From Bacteroidales bacterium UBA3743 (GTDB lineage: Bacteria; Bacteroidota; Bacteroidia; Bacteroidales; Paludibacteraceae), in assembly GCA_002371265.1 (NCBI GenBank), contig DFGT01000015.1, positions 143,078 to 207,077 on the forward strand: a stretch of 64,000 nucleotides of DNA, read 5' to 3'. Positions 25,591-34,500 of the stretch are shown here, piece after piece; within the stretch, counting starts at the first letter, position 1, and each line of letters starts with the position of its first letter. The position numbers and the translations under genes are program-made. The notes beneath the pieces were generated by a model. That model worked only from the letters and a program-made list of their open reading frames with translations. It made no database searches and was not told the origin of the DNA.

Positions 25591-26340
25591 CTAAAGGGCA
25601 AGACGAAAACCGCAATCGTGGTCTCCATCATCCGGACAGTTCCAATAACGATGGGAAGAACGGCAGAACCACGGATCGTCACCACAGCCACCACCTCTCA
25701 ACACACGGAAGCCGGCTAATGGCCCCTGTGGATCAACAGCTGGAGATTTCGCATAATAATCATCTCCATAGCAATCATTACACCATTCCCAAACATTTCC
25801 GCTCATATCATACAATCCAAGTTCGTTTGGCGATTTTTTAGCCACAGGATGTGTTTGGCTTCCTGAATTACCGTAATACCATGCGACAGAATCAATGTCA
25901 TCGCTTCCTGAATATTGTGTATGAAGGCTTTTATTTCCTCCTCGTGCCGCATATTCCCATTCGGCTTCTGTAGGAAGACGGAATTGTTTTCCAGTAAGAG
26001 CATTCAATTTCTTTATAAACTCCTGACAATCATACCACGAGACACTGTCTACCGGATGTTTCTTTCCCATAATCTCATCCTTAAAATGAGAAGGATTATC
26101 TCTCATCACCGCTTGCCATAATTCTTGCGTCACTTGAGTTTTCCCCATATAATAGTCTTTGGATATGGTCACTTCATGAACTGGTTTTTCTTCATCATTA
26201 GGACAATCCATTTCTGGAGTCGCACCCATCATGAAAGTGCCATGCTCGATTCTGATCATCTTAAATGACACATTTCCAACAGTGAAAGACAAAGTTTCAT
26301 CGCTTGTTTGTTTCTTTTTATGAGATTCCTCTACAATCAT
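25591..26340 (-). CDS. Formylglycine-generating-enzyme-like (SUMF1) domain protein
   Basis: A 249-residue protein almost wholly made of the FGE-sulfatase domain: FMMGATPEMDCPNDEEKPVH, KTQVTQELWQAVM, FRLPTEAEWEYAARGG, GLYDMSGNVWEWCND, and the end GGGCGDDPWFCRSSHR to CGFRLAL. No signal peptide is seen, so it is probably cytoplasmic. True FGEs have two copper-binding cysteines; here there are extra cysteines near the end, but their role cannot be set. There is no sulfatase gene nearby, so it may be a regulatory or C-type-lectin-fold paralogue rather than an FGE. Confidence 0.85.
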   Translation of the reverse strand: MIVEESHKKKQTSDETLSFTVGNVSFKMIRIEHGTFMMGATPEMDCPNDEEKPVHEVTISKDYYMGKTQVTQELWQAVMRDNPSHFKDEIMGKKHPVDSVSWYDCQEFIKKLNALTGKQFRLPTEAEWEYAARGGNKSLHTQYSGSDDIDSVAWYYGNSGSQTHPVAKKSPNELGLYDMSGNVWEWCNDCYGDDYYAKSPAVDPQGPLAGFRVLRGGGCGDDPWFCRSSHRYWNCPDDGDHDCGFRLAL

Positions 26341-26460
26341 AAATAATCCTTTTACTTACTACAACAAAGATAAAATTTTTCTTGTATGGTCCAATCAAGC
26401 AATGTTATTTTTTGAAAAAAATGTATATTACAACATTCATATTGAACTATTTATAAAGTT

Positions 26461-26479
26461 GGCAGGTTTGAAACCTGCC
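26461..26479. repeat. Palindromic repeat, GGCAGGTTT family, copy 2
   Basis: GGCAGGTTTGAAACCTGCC is a perfect 9-bp-arm palindrome around one base, followed by CCTACGACC. Confidence 0.8.
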
Positions 26480-26514
26480 CCTACGACCTATATACGTGTA
26501 AAGCTTAAATAAAA

Positions 26515-26575
26515 GCTCGCCTTCGGCTCGCACGTGGGGAGGAGTTAGGACGTTCCGTCCTTAACAATCCTCAAA
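26515..26575 (-). repeat. Dispersed MITE-like element, inverted short copy G
   Basis: GCTCGCCTTCGGCTCGCAC, then TTAGGACGTTCCGTCCTTAA and CAATCCTCA. The core stem is GGACG/CGTCC instead of GGGCG/CGCCC, a paired change that keeps the hairpin. Confidence 0.78.
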
Positions 26576-26649
26576 AGCGGCATCCAAATTATTCAATAAA
26601 TTCAAACAGTTTCTTATATTTCGATGTATTTTTATGGGTTAATCAAAGC

Positions 26650-26670
26650 GGGCAGGTTTGAAACCTGCCC
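26650..26670. repeat. Palindromic repeat, GGCAGGTTT family, copy 3
   Basis: GGGCAGGTTTGAAACCTGCC plus one C forms a perfect palindrome with 10-base arms, followed by CTAC as in the other copies. Confidence 0.8.
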
Positions 26671-26733
26671 CTACATCATAGTTTTATATGCTAACCTTCG
26701 ACTCGTACTTGGAAAGTTTTAGTGGACTTCATT

Positions 26734-27339
26734 CTAACGTATGGTGTTGCGTCGAAGAAGAATAAGGTCCCTATACATAAGTCGAGTTTCTAATTCTCCA
26801 TCTTTTTCGCTATTCCAATTACGGTATTTCATTTCTTGTTCTATTGTAGAAAAGAAAAGATTCAAGCCATTACGTTGGTAATAATCAATAAGTTTGGGTT
26901 CATTGTATGCGTCGACAATCAGATGTCTGCAACCTGATTTATTTCTGTTGTTTGTAAACCATTTTGTTACAAATTAAATGATTTGCTCTCCCAAATGATT
27001 TCCCTTGTATTTGTTGTCGACTCCAAGCTGAGCCAGTAGGATTGCAGGATAATTGATTAGTCCCTTTTGGTGATGGACTTCGTAACCTATCTTTTTTTGA
27101 CGACTATTTCCCAAGTGTTTTGTAAAAATACTCGCATTAGCGACGGTGAACCCTGCTACCACATCAGTAGGATTGTCGGGGGGAACATAAAAGTATGTTT
27201 TACCGAATAATTCGTCTTGGTAGGCTTGTGCTTCATTACGGAAAAAATTGGTTACTGTTTCTCGGCCACAATCAAATGACTGTAAATCAAGAGGAGCCTG
27301 ACCTACAGAAAGCATAAATAGAGAATCGAGTGTGATCAT
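26734..27339 (-). pseudogene. Interrupted GNAT-family acetyltransferase (toxin-like)
   Basis: The frame from 27339 encodes 121 residues: an N-terminal GNAT segment with FDCGRETVTNFFRNEAQAY, VVAGFTVANASIFTKHLG and ILLAQLGVDNKYKGNHLGEQII, ending at a stop at 26974-26976. Directly after it the DNA still encodes the missing acetyltransferase C-terminus (TKWFTNNRNKSGCRHLIVDA, YYQRNGLNLF, TRLMYRDLILLRR) to a stop at 26734. The gene is therefore broken by a nonsense change or a one-base indel; I cannot tell which by eye. GNAT toxins of this kind acetylate aminoacyl-tRNA. The start overlaps the upstream partner by ATGA. Confidence 0.75.
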
Positions 27340-27533
27340 AAATTTTGTTCCAATTTCTTTAGATACTCTTCAACCCACGCTCTATTTTTCTCTTCCCAAT
27401 CATTGAATTCGTCTTCTTTCTCTTGACTCCATTCTGACCCTGCGAGATGTTGTGAATTGTATTCGCACTGTTCTATGAACCGTTCTGCTACTTCTCCTGT
27501 TAAAACAGGTATGTTTGTTACTGGTATTGCCAT
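27336..27533 (-). CDS. Small partner (antitoxin-like) of the GNAT gene
   Basis: A 65-residue acidic protein beginning MAIPVTNIPVLTGEVAERFI, with a charged helical C-terminus (WEEKNRAWVEEYLKKLEQ). Its stop overlaps the start of the broken GNAT gene (ATGA). Small proteins with this opening commonly precede GNAT genes in Bacteroidetes. An antitoxin role is inferred from layout only; no ribbon-helix-helix motif is clear. Confidence 0.6.
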   Translation of the reverse strand: MAIPVTNIPVLTGEVAERFIEQCEYNSQHLAGSEWSQEKEDEFNDWEEKNRAWVEEYLKKLEQNL

Positions 27534-27623
27534 AATATTTTTGACTGTTTTTATTTCTTGACAAAGATAACATTTTTCTGCAAAGCAACTGATTAATTTT
27601 AAAATTTTGATTGTAATATGATA

Positions 27624-27667
27624 TCTTTATTCTCCACGAGACCCAAAGATGAGTGATCTCAATAAAA
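27624..27667 (-). repeat. Second dispersed repeat (TCGTGGAG family), copy 2
   Basis: TTTATTCTCCACGAGACCCA, then AAGATGAGTGATCTCAATAA, the inverted counterpart of 24864-24930. Confidence 0.55.
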
Positions 27668-27872
27668 TAACGTTCGACGAATTACAATCTGCAAATTCGA
27701 AATAACAATTTTCCTCTTTTTGATTGAATTCTCACCTTATTTTCTCATAAAAAGGCATAGTCTTTCTCTATGAACTTTGTGCCTCTGTGGTTTTATTAAA
27801 TTCTATGTGCTCGCCTTCGGCTCGCACGTGGGAAGGAGTTAGGACGTTCCGTCCTTAACAATCCTCATGTTG
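27664..27872 (-). repeat. Dispersed MITE-like element, inverted copy H
   Basis: The right terminal motif (AAAATAACGTTCGACGAATT, then ACAATCTG) matches the inverse of copy E's right end. It runs through TTTCTCATAAAAAGGC, ACTTTGTGCCTCTGTGGTTT, GCTCGCCTTCGGCTCGCAC and the GGACG/CGTCC core to CAATCCTCA near 27867. Together with the two TCGTGGAG-family copies it fills the gap 27534-28059. Confidence 0.75.
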
Positions 27873-27873
27873 T

Positions 27874-27941
27874 GCATTAGATTGCTCCATGTTCTCTTTT
27901 ATTCTCCACGAGTCCAAAGGGCGAGTGATCTCCATAAAATT
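27874..27941 (-). repeat. Second dispersed repeat (TCGTGGAG family), copy 3
   Basis: CATTAGATTGCTCCATGTTC, TTTATTCTCCACGAGTCCAA, then GGGCGAGTGATCTCCATAAA. It is the most complete inverted match to 24864-24930. A scrap of the MITE-like CTCTGTGCCTCTGTGG segment follows at about 27957-27975. Confidence 0.6.
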
Positions 27942-28059
27942 ATAGGACTCTGAGAACTCTGTGCCTCTGTGGTGAAAATCCTCTATATGACGAGCAGGGT
28001 TGAAACGTACCAATACATTTTGCATTTATAATTTATCATTTTGCATTTTATATATCGTT

Positions 28060-29007
28060 CTATTTCTTCTTTTTTTGCTGATTCAATGTGTTTCGTTCCC
28101 AAAACACGCCATCATTATATCCTTGGATATTGGTGTCTGTTTCTGCTTTGCGTAGACGTTTGGCTGCCAACAATGCGTATTCTTCACTGATTTCCACTCC
28201 ACAATAATGGCGACCCAGTTTTTTGGCGACGACGGATGTTGTGCCACTGCCTAAAAACGGATCAAACACAATTCCGTCGACAGGACATGATGCCAGAATC
28301 AGTTTGGCAATGAGTTTTTCCGGTTTTTGTGTGGGATGATCGGTGTTTTCGGGCATCGACCAATACGGGATGCTTATGTCATCCCAGAAATTGGACGGAT
28401 ATGTGAGACGGAATTTTCCTTCATCTGTCTCTTCCCAATCTTTGGGTTTTCCATCTTCTTTATATGGCGCCACGACTCTCCTTTTCTGCTTAACAGCCTC
28501 AACATCGAAATAGTAATCATTCTCATCAGCCACTCCAAACCATATATCCTCCATCGCATTTTTCCAGTTTGTCTTAGCACCTCTGCCCTTCTCCCTCTGC
28601 CATGTGATACGGTTGACCACCACAGCGCACTCGCTCAACACCTGATAGATGGCACTTGTGCATTTCCAATCACAACAGATGTAGACGCTGCCATTAGGTT
28701 TCAGCAGTTCCATCACCTTCGGCAGCCAGCTTCTGACGTATTCTATATATGCGACGTCATCGGTCTTTTTGAACTTATTTCCAGCGAAATTCTTGGAAAG
28801 ATTGTAAGGAGGATCGATAATCAGCAAATCAACAAAATGCTTGGGTAGATATTCAAGGACTTCAAAAAGGTCCTGGTTGAATGTTTTGTCGACAGCACCG
28901 TCGACAGCAGATTTTTCCGAGAGAAAAGAAAGATCTTTCCTCAACTCCTCTTTTTCTGTGTCACTCAACGTCATCGTCCTATTTCTTCCTGCACGCTGTT
29001 TCTCCAT
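28060..29007 (-). CDS. Orphan beta-class DNA adenine N6-methyltransferase
   Basis: A 315-residue protein with the catalytic motif DPPYNLSKN (about residue 65) before the SAM-binding motif DPFLGSGTTSVVAKKLG near the C-terminus. That motif order defines the beta class of N6-adenine (or N4-cytosine) methyltransferases; DPPY favours adenine. A target-recognition region lies between. No restriction endonuclase gene is adjacent: neighbours are a repeat-rich gap and pbpC, 33 bases upstream in the same direction. It may be regulatory, or protective against incoming restriction. Recognition site unknown. Confidence 0.88.
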   Translation of the reverse strand: MEKQRAGRNRTMTLSDTEKEELRKDLSFLSEKSAVDGAVDKTFNQDLFEVLEYLPKHFVDLLIIDPPYNLSKNFAGNKFKKTDDVAYIEYVRSWLPKVMELLKPNGSVYICCDWKCTSAIYQVLSECAVVVNRITWQREKGRGAKTNWKNAMEDIWFGVADENDYYFDVEAVKQKRRVVAPYKEDGKPKDWEETDEGKFRLTYPSNFWDDISIPYWSMPENTDHPTQKPEKLIAKLILASCPVDGIVFDPFLGSGTTSVVAKKLGRHYCGVEISEEYALLAAKRLRKAETDTNIQGYNDGVFWERNTLNQQKKKK

Positions 29008-29040
29008 AATTCTTTATTTATCGTCATCTTCTAACGGTTT

Positions 29041-31362
29041 CTATCGTCGATTCTCCACCCTAACCTCTGCTTTGTCGCCGTTCTCATCCACCACGGAAAT
29101 CTTATGTTTTCCCTCTTCCATTTCAATCTGGAGCTTATGTTCCCCGACTGTGGAAGAGAGGTATCTGCCATCAATAAACCAGAACACTTCTGTCATAGGC
29201 CTTTTATGTGCCAGCTCAAAAAGCACTCCGTTTTCCTCATCCGCCGACTTTCCGACACACGACAGGACGGCTCCGTTCTGAGGATAGATAAATCCAAGAT
29301 TGCTCTTGCTCTTTTCTCCGATGAAGACGTCGCTGTATGGTGGCAACGTGATATATTCCGGATGATTCTTCTTGTAGAAATACTCCATGTTGGCTGGCAA
29401 TGTGAAATATGTGGCATTGACGCTTGCCTCATCCATGTTGGAGACGCGATATTTTCCATCCTCTGTCACCTTCACCACATGGTGATACTTGCATACTCCT
29501 GAATTGACACCGTTGAACGGCATCACCTGTGTGACTGGATTTGGACACTCCAAACTTGCCAGCATTCCAGACTCCCGACATACTTTCATCTCTGCACCGT
29601 CGCTCACCTTCAGATTTGTGAACCATTTCTTGCCATCTTTCTTACTGTATGTCAGATGGTTGAACACGTCAAACATCACTGGCGACGCTGTATGCACTCC
29701 CGTCAACTCAGCCACTCCCTGGCCTTCCGCGTTTCCTGCCCACACTCCCACCGCATAACGATGGTCAAAGCCGACAGACCACGCATCCCTGGCTCCGTAG
29801 CTGGTGCCTGTCTTCCACGCGATATCACGGTAACCGCTGATCTTATACATATCCATGTGATCCAAACGCTCCACTCGCTTCATCGCCTCAATTGTGTGGA
29901 ATAAAGCAGCCTTATCGGTAAGTATGAATGATTTCTCAAAATTCTCCACATATCCTGGATTGTCATAATCATTATTCCTTGATGCGACGGAATACTCATA
30001 ATTTCTTGCCATTTTTGCATAGGCTCGAGTTATGTCGAGCAGTGAAATCTCCGCTCCTCCAAGAATCAGCGACAGTCCATAGACATCCGCAGTACGGTTG
30101 ATTGTGGACAATCCGCAACGTCTCAAAATTTCGATGAAATGGTCGATTCCATAATCTCTCAAAAGCAACACATTCGGCACATTAAGCGATTTGCTCAACG
30201 CCTCGGATGCCGGCACCGCTCCACAAAACTCTTTATTATAGTTGCTTGGACGGAATCCGTTGATATTGATTGGAATATCCGGGAGCAACGTATTCGGAAG
30301 GATATATCCGTCTTGCAAAGCGGCGCAATAAAGCAATGGTTTCAGCAAACTGCCCGAACTGCGTCGTGATCTTGCCACATCCACGCATACTCCTGCTCTT
30401 TTCACCGATGAATTGGCGTTTCCACAATAAGCGATCACCTCTCCGCTCTGCACATCAATCACAACAATCGCCAAATCATGTATGCCTCGTACCCGCAACT
30501 CATCATTGCGTCGCTTCGCAATCGCCTCCACATCTTTCTGAAGATTGAGGTCGACGGTGGTGCGCACATATTCTCCATTGTTTTTCTGGGCATACCACTC
30601 CACCAGATGTGGAGCCGCACTCGGAATCTTATTGGGGTTAGACGGCAACGGTTCCTCAACCGCAAGTTCATAATCACCTTTGGTGATGTCGCCGCTTTCG
30701 TAAAGCGATTTCAGCAAACGATTTCTTTTCTCCAACAGCAATGGGCGTTTCTTTGCAAGATTGATCATCGACGGTGAGTTTTGCAGCACCGCCATGACAG
30801 CTGCCTCACCCCACGACAGATTGCTTCCGTCGTGTCCAAGGTAACGCCAACATCCTGCAGGAAAGCCAACCACGTTTCCGCCATACGGAGCGTGGGCGGC
30901 ATAAAGCTGGAGAATCTCATGTTTGGAATATTGAGCCTCAATACGAAAAGCCATAAAAGCCTCTATCACTTTCTGCATGAATGTACGCTCTTTTCTTCGG
31001 CTCATACGTGCCACCTGCATTGTGATTGTGCTGGCACCACTCTTTATCCTGCCAGCCTCCAGATTTTGTTTGATAGCTCGGGCAATTGCAGACGGACTCA
31101 CACCCAAATGATGGTAGAACCCTTTGTCTTCAAACCTGACCAGACATTTTTCATATTTTTCAGGCAACGAATCCTGCAACGGGAATCGCCACTGCTGATC
31201 CTGCGATATTCGCGCTCCGATCAACTGTCCGTTTCTATCCTCCACCACCGTCGAATAGCTGACATCTGAAAACAACCGGCACGGCACTATCCACAACCAC
31301 GTTATGAATATTGCCAATAAACCGACCAATGAATATTTTATTATTTTCTTACGATTCATCAA
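29041..31362 (-). CDS. pbpC: Penicillin-binding protein 1C
   Basis: A 773-residue bifunctional peptidoglycan synthase with an N-terminal membrane anchor (YSLVGLLAIFITWLWIV). The GT51 glycosyltransferase has the catalytic Glu in VRFEDKGFYHHLG and GASTITMQVARM. The transpeptidase has SxxK in GSLLKPLLY, SKSLN and KTGTSYG. A C-terminal beta-domain of the BiPBP_C type (YPQNGAVLS) follows. It lies 230 bases downstream of the alpha-2-macroglobulin gene; pbpC next to yfhM-type macroglobulin genes is a conserved pairing thought to link envelope defence and cell-wall repair. Confidence 0.95.
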   Translation of the reverse strand: MMNRKKIIKYSLVGLLAIFITWLWIVPCRLFSDVSYSTVVEDRNGQLIGARISQDQQWRFPLQDSLPEKYEKCLVRFEDKGFYHHLGVSPSAIARAIKQNLEAGRIKSGASTITMQVARMSRRKERTFMQKVIEAFMAFRIEAQYSKHEILQLYAAHAPYGGNVVGFPAGCWRYLGHDGSNLSWGEAAVMAVLQNSPSMINLAKKRPLLLEKRNRLLKSLYESGDITKGDYELAVEEPLPSNPNKIPSAAPHLVEWYAQKNNGEYVRTTVDLNLQKDVEAIAKRRNDELRVRGIHDLAIVVIDVQSGEVIAYCGNANSSVKRAGVCVDVARSRRSSGSLLKPLLYCAALQDGYILPNTLLPDIPININGFRPSNYNKEFCGAVPASEALSKSLNVPNVLLLRDYGIDHFIEILRRCGLSTINRTADVYGLSLILGGAEISLLDITRAYAKMARNYEYSVASRNNDYDNPGYVENFEKSFILTDKAALFHTIEAMKRVERLDHMDMYKISGYRDIAWKTGTSYGARDAWSVGFDHRYAVGVWAGNAEGQGVAELTGVHTASPVMFDVFNHLTYSKKDGKKWFTNLKVSDGAEMKVCRESGMLASLECPNPVTQVMPFNGVNSGVCKYHHVVKVTEDGKYRVSNMDEASVNATYFTLPANMEYFYKKNHPEYITLPPYSDVFIGEKSKSNLGFIYPQNGAVLSCVGKSADEENGVLFELAHKRPMTEVFWFIDGRYLSSTVGEHKLQIEMEEGKHKISVVDENGDKAEVRVENRR

Positions 31363-31398
31363 ACGACATTAATGCCACCAATATTGAACGTCTACCAA

Positions 31399-31540
31399 TA
31401 TTAAACGTCTACGACGTATTTATGTAAACAAATTAAACGTCAAACCAATATTAAACGGCTACGACGTATTTATGTGAACAAATTTGATCGCCTACCAACA
31501 CATTAAACGGCTACGACGTATTTATTGAACAAATTTAAAC
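31399..31540. repeat. Three-copy tandem repeat with 50-52-base period
   Basis: ATTAAACGTCTACGACGTAT starts near 31399; near-identical copies start near 31449 and 31502 (ATTAAACGGCTACGACGTAT). Each is followed by TTATGTnAACAAATT or a one-base-shorter form. The repeat sits between the macroglobulin and pbpC genes, upstream of pbpC. Confidence 0.8.
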
Positions 31541-31543
31541 GTC

Positions 31544-31573
31544 AAAAAAGACGGAGTTTCCTCCGTCTTTTTT
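31544..31573. terminator. Symmetrical intrinsic terminator after the macroglobulin gene
   Basis: AAAAAAGACGGAG (31544-31556) pairs with CTCCGTCTTTTTT (31561-31573) around a 4-base loop. T runs occur on both strands; the leftward macroglobulin gene ends 19 bases away. Confidence 0.9.
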
Positions 31574-31591
31574 TATTTAATTAATCTCTAA

Positions 31592-34500
31592 TTATTCTGA
31601 GATCTTGACCTTCGACGACGCTGTATGTGCATTTATCTCCGCATCATACATATCCTCGCAAACTGTTGATGGCACAATGAAGTCACCACAGTATGCGGCA
31701 CGTAGCTTCATCTTGAATGTCTTCACACTTTTGCTTGACATTACAAAATGCCAGATCTTCTTGTCGTCTCGCTGGTCAACATAATCACAACCGTCACTAT
31801 CAGAGGCAATGTCACTCCATGGCTCAAAACCTGAAGGCCATGCATACGACAATGCCAGCAGACGATAATCCTTTGCCAACGAACCATTCTTAACAACGAT
31901 TCGTGCTGTAATCTCCGCTCCTTGCTTCAAATTTGCGATCGAACACTCTTTCTCAGACTCATCCTCATAGACGACGCTGATCTCCAAACCATTGTTTTTA
32001 GCTGGAACAATCTCTTGCGCTGTTGGTTTATGTGTCTTACATAGTGTAACATAAGAAGTAGACTGATTATTATTCTTGACTACACATTCTCCTGCAGACG
32101 GATCAAGATCAACAATCGACAATGTCTGGACTGTCTTTACTGTATTTCCTTTCTGGACAACAGATGTGTTCGCTGTTGAAGCTATAACACTGCTTAGTCT
32201 GTTCAACGCAAGCATTGTATACGCAGTCTCATACGTACAACAATTGTTCGCATTATACTTAGATGCGACATTCTGCGCTACCTCAAATGCCTTCTTTGAA
32301 TCACCACTCAACGCCAACGACTCAAGCCACAAAGCACGGTCTCTCAACGATGAGCCGAATGTCCACTCTCTATCCCAATGGTATCTGTAGTAATCCAACG
32401 ACTTATCTTCAAGTTTGCTTAGGATAGTGGTTGCAATATTCTTCTTTCCTGCTAATGAGTAGGCTGAAGCAAGGAGAATCCTAGCCGGAACATCCTGACT
32501 GGTTATTTTCTCTTTCATCTTGTTCATAGCTGCCTCATCTGCCTTTTTAGCTAAAGCCAAAGTATACAGACGATAAGCCTGTGTTGTGCTTGGTGTAGCC
32601 TCACGTGCTCTTGTCTTCTGGTAACTCAACCATCTGTCAATCACGTCGTCAGGCACAGTATAGCCCTTGCTTCTTGCCTCAAGCAACGCATGTCCTGCCA
32701 TATTTGTGATCCACTCATTGATATGGCTGTCTCCTGGCCAATAGATGAATGCTCCGCTCGACATCTGACGACCATAAAGGACTGTCAAGAAATGGTTCAC
32801 CTCGCCAGACAACGCTGATTTCATGTCTGGATTGACAAATTTCTCCGCGTTCAAGTAGAACAACAATCGGCTAGACACCTGTTCGCTACAACAATATGGA
32901 TAGTGAATCATCTTCAAGAATGCAGCCTGGACGTCGATGTTTGGCATTGGGCTGATTGTCACACTTGCCTTATTTGTAGAGTTTTTCGCAAATGGTGTCC
33001 AAGAGAATGTTGTCTGAGAATCTACAACACGCGATTCGCTGTCAATAATAATAGGCTGTGGATTTCTCACCTCAATCGCTATCTCCTCACTTGCCTGCAT
33101 TGCACCAGAGCCTTTAATCTTCACGTGAGCCACGCCCTCTTTTGTAGGATCACACTTCAAGTCAAAGTAGACCATCTTGTCTCCTGCGACTGTGAAATTG
33201 ACACTCTTTGTATTTGAACCGACTATCGAAAGCGGTCCGTCTACAGTAACAGTTACAGTTGCATTCTGTCCCTGTTTAACAGAAGAGAACACATTGACTG
33301 GCAACTTAACCGTCTCTCCATTTGTAAGGATTCTAGGAAGTGAGCTCATCACCATCAACGGAGCCGACACTGTAGTCGTTTTCTCCGCACTACCGTATGA
33401 CTTGTCTCCGTCGCATGCGACTACCATTGTGCGGACACTTCCGACATACATTGGCAACTGAAGTTCATGCTCCTTAGTCTCTCCAGCCTTCAATGTGAAC
33501 GGTCCGATAAACTTCACAACTGGTTTGAATCTCTTCTCTTTCTGTGCCGATTTATTGATTGAGACGTCTCCACCGACACTCAATATATTCTTGAAATAAT
33601 CAGTAGACGCACCTACCACATCAGCATACATATCATAAGTACGAACAGAAAGTGCCTCTTTTTCGTTCATGCTTGGCCAAGGATTAGGTGTCTTGAACGA
33701 CGTGATGTCTAGCAAACCTTCGTCGACGATAGCCAATGTATAGCTCATTGCTCTGCCATTCTTCTCTCCCACCTTAACCTTGAACTTTGTCTGAGGACGC
33801 AACTCATCAGGCATGTTGATCGTAGGCACAAGATGTGATTTCGGATCCTCGACAGTCAACGACTTGACTCCATACTTACGAATTGGCTTTCCATCTGCCG
33901 AAACAGCATGCGGATTGATCAAACTTGCCGAAACATACACGTTAGGAGTCATCTCTTTTGTAATCTTGATAATGTACTTGCTCACCTGATCTGTAGCTGA
34001 CACCCACTCTCTCGACATCACCTTGCTGCCACTCTCTATTGAGACAAGCACTCTCGCGCCCTTAGCCGCAGGTATGTATACGACCGCATCGTCACCCACA
34101 TTATAGGTTTCCTTATCTGTTGAAAGCATCAACATTGTGGAAGCTGTAGCGTCTTCCTTATTGCTCATACCACGAGATGACGGCCAATCAATCAAAACTG
34201 TTCCTCCTGCCATGTGTCCGCCATCCACGTCAGAGACAACAATCAAATATCTACCCCACATCGGATAGTTGATTCTGAACGGAACGGAAGCGACTCCTGA
34301 TGCAGCATCCAACGTTCCTTCCGCAACCGGACTGTTATGCTTGTTGTAAACAAAATCACGCAGATAGTTGCTGTTGTATTCATTCCACCAACGCCATTCC
34401 ATCTTGAAAATGCGGTATTTTAGTTTCGCATTGGTCTTCTTTCCATCCTTATCAAGCACAACAACGTTGAATTTCAAATCCTTATCGGTCTCAAAATTTC

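Noticed and set aside
25591..26340. Genuine sulfatase-activating enzyme
   Set aside because: No sulfatase is nearby, no export signal is seen and the catalytic cysteines cannot be confirmed, so only the domain is claimed.
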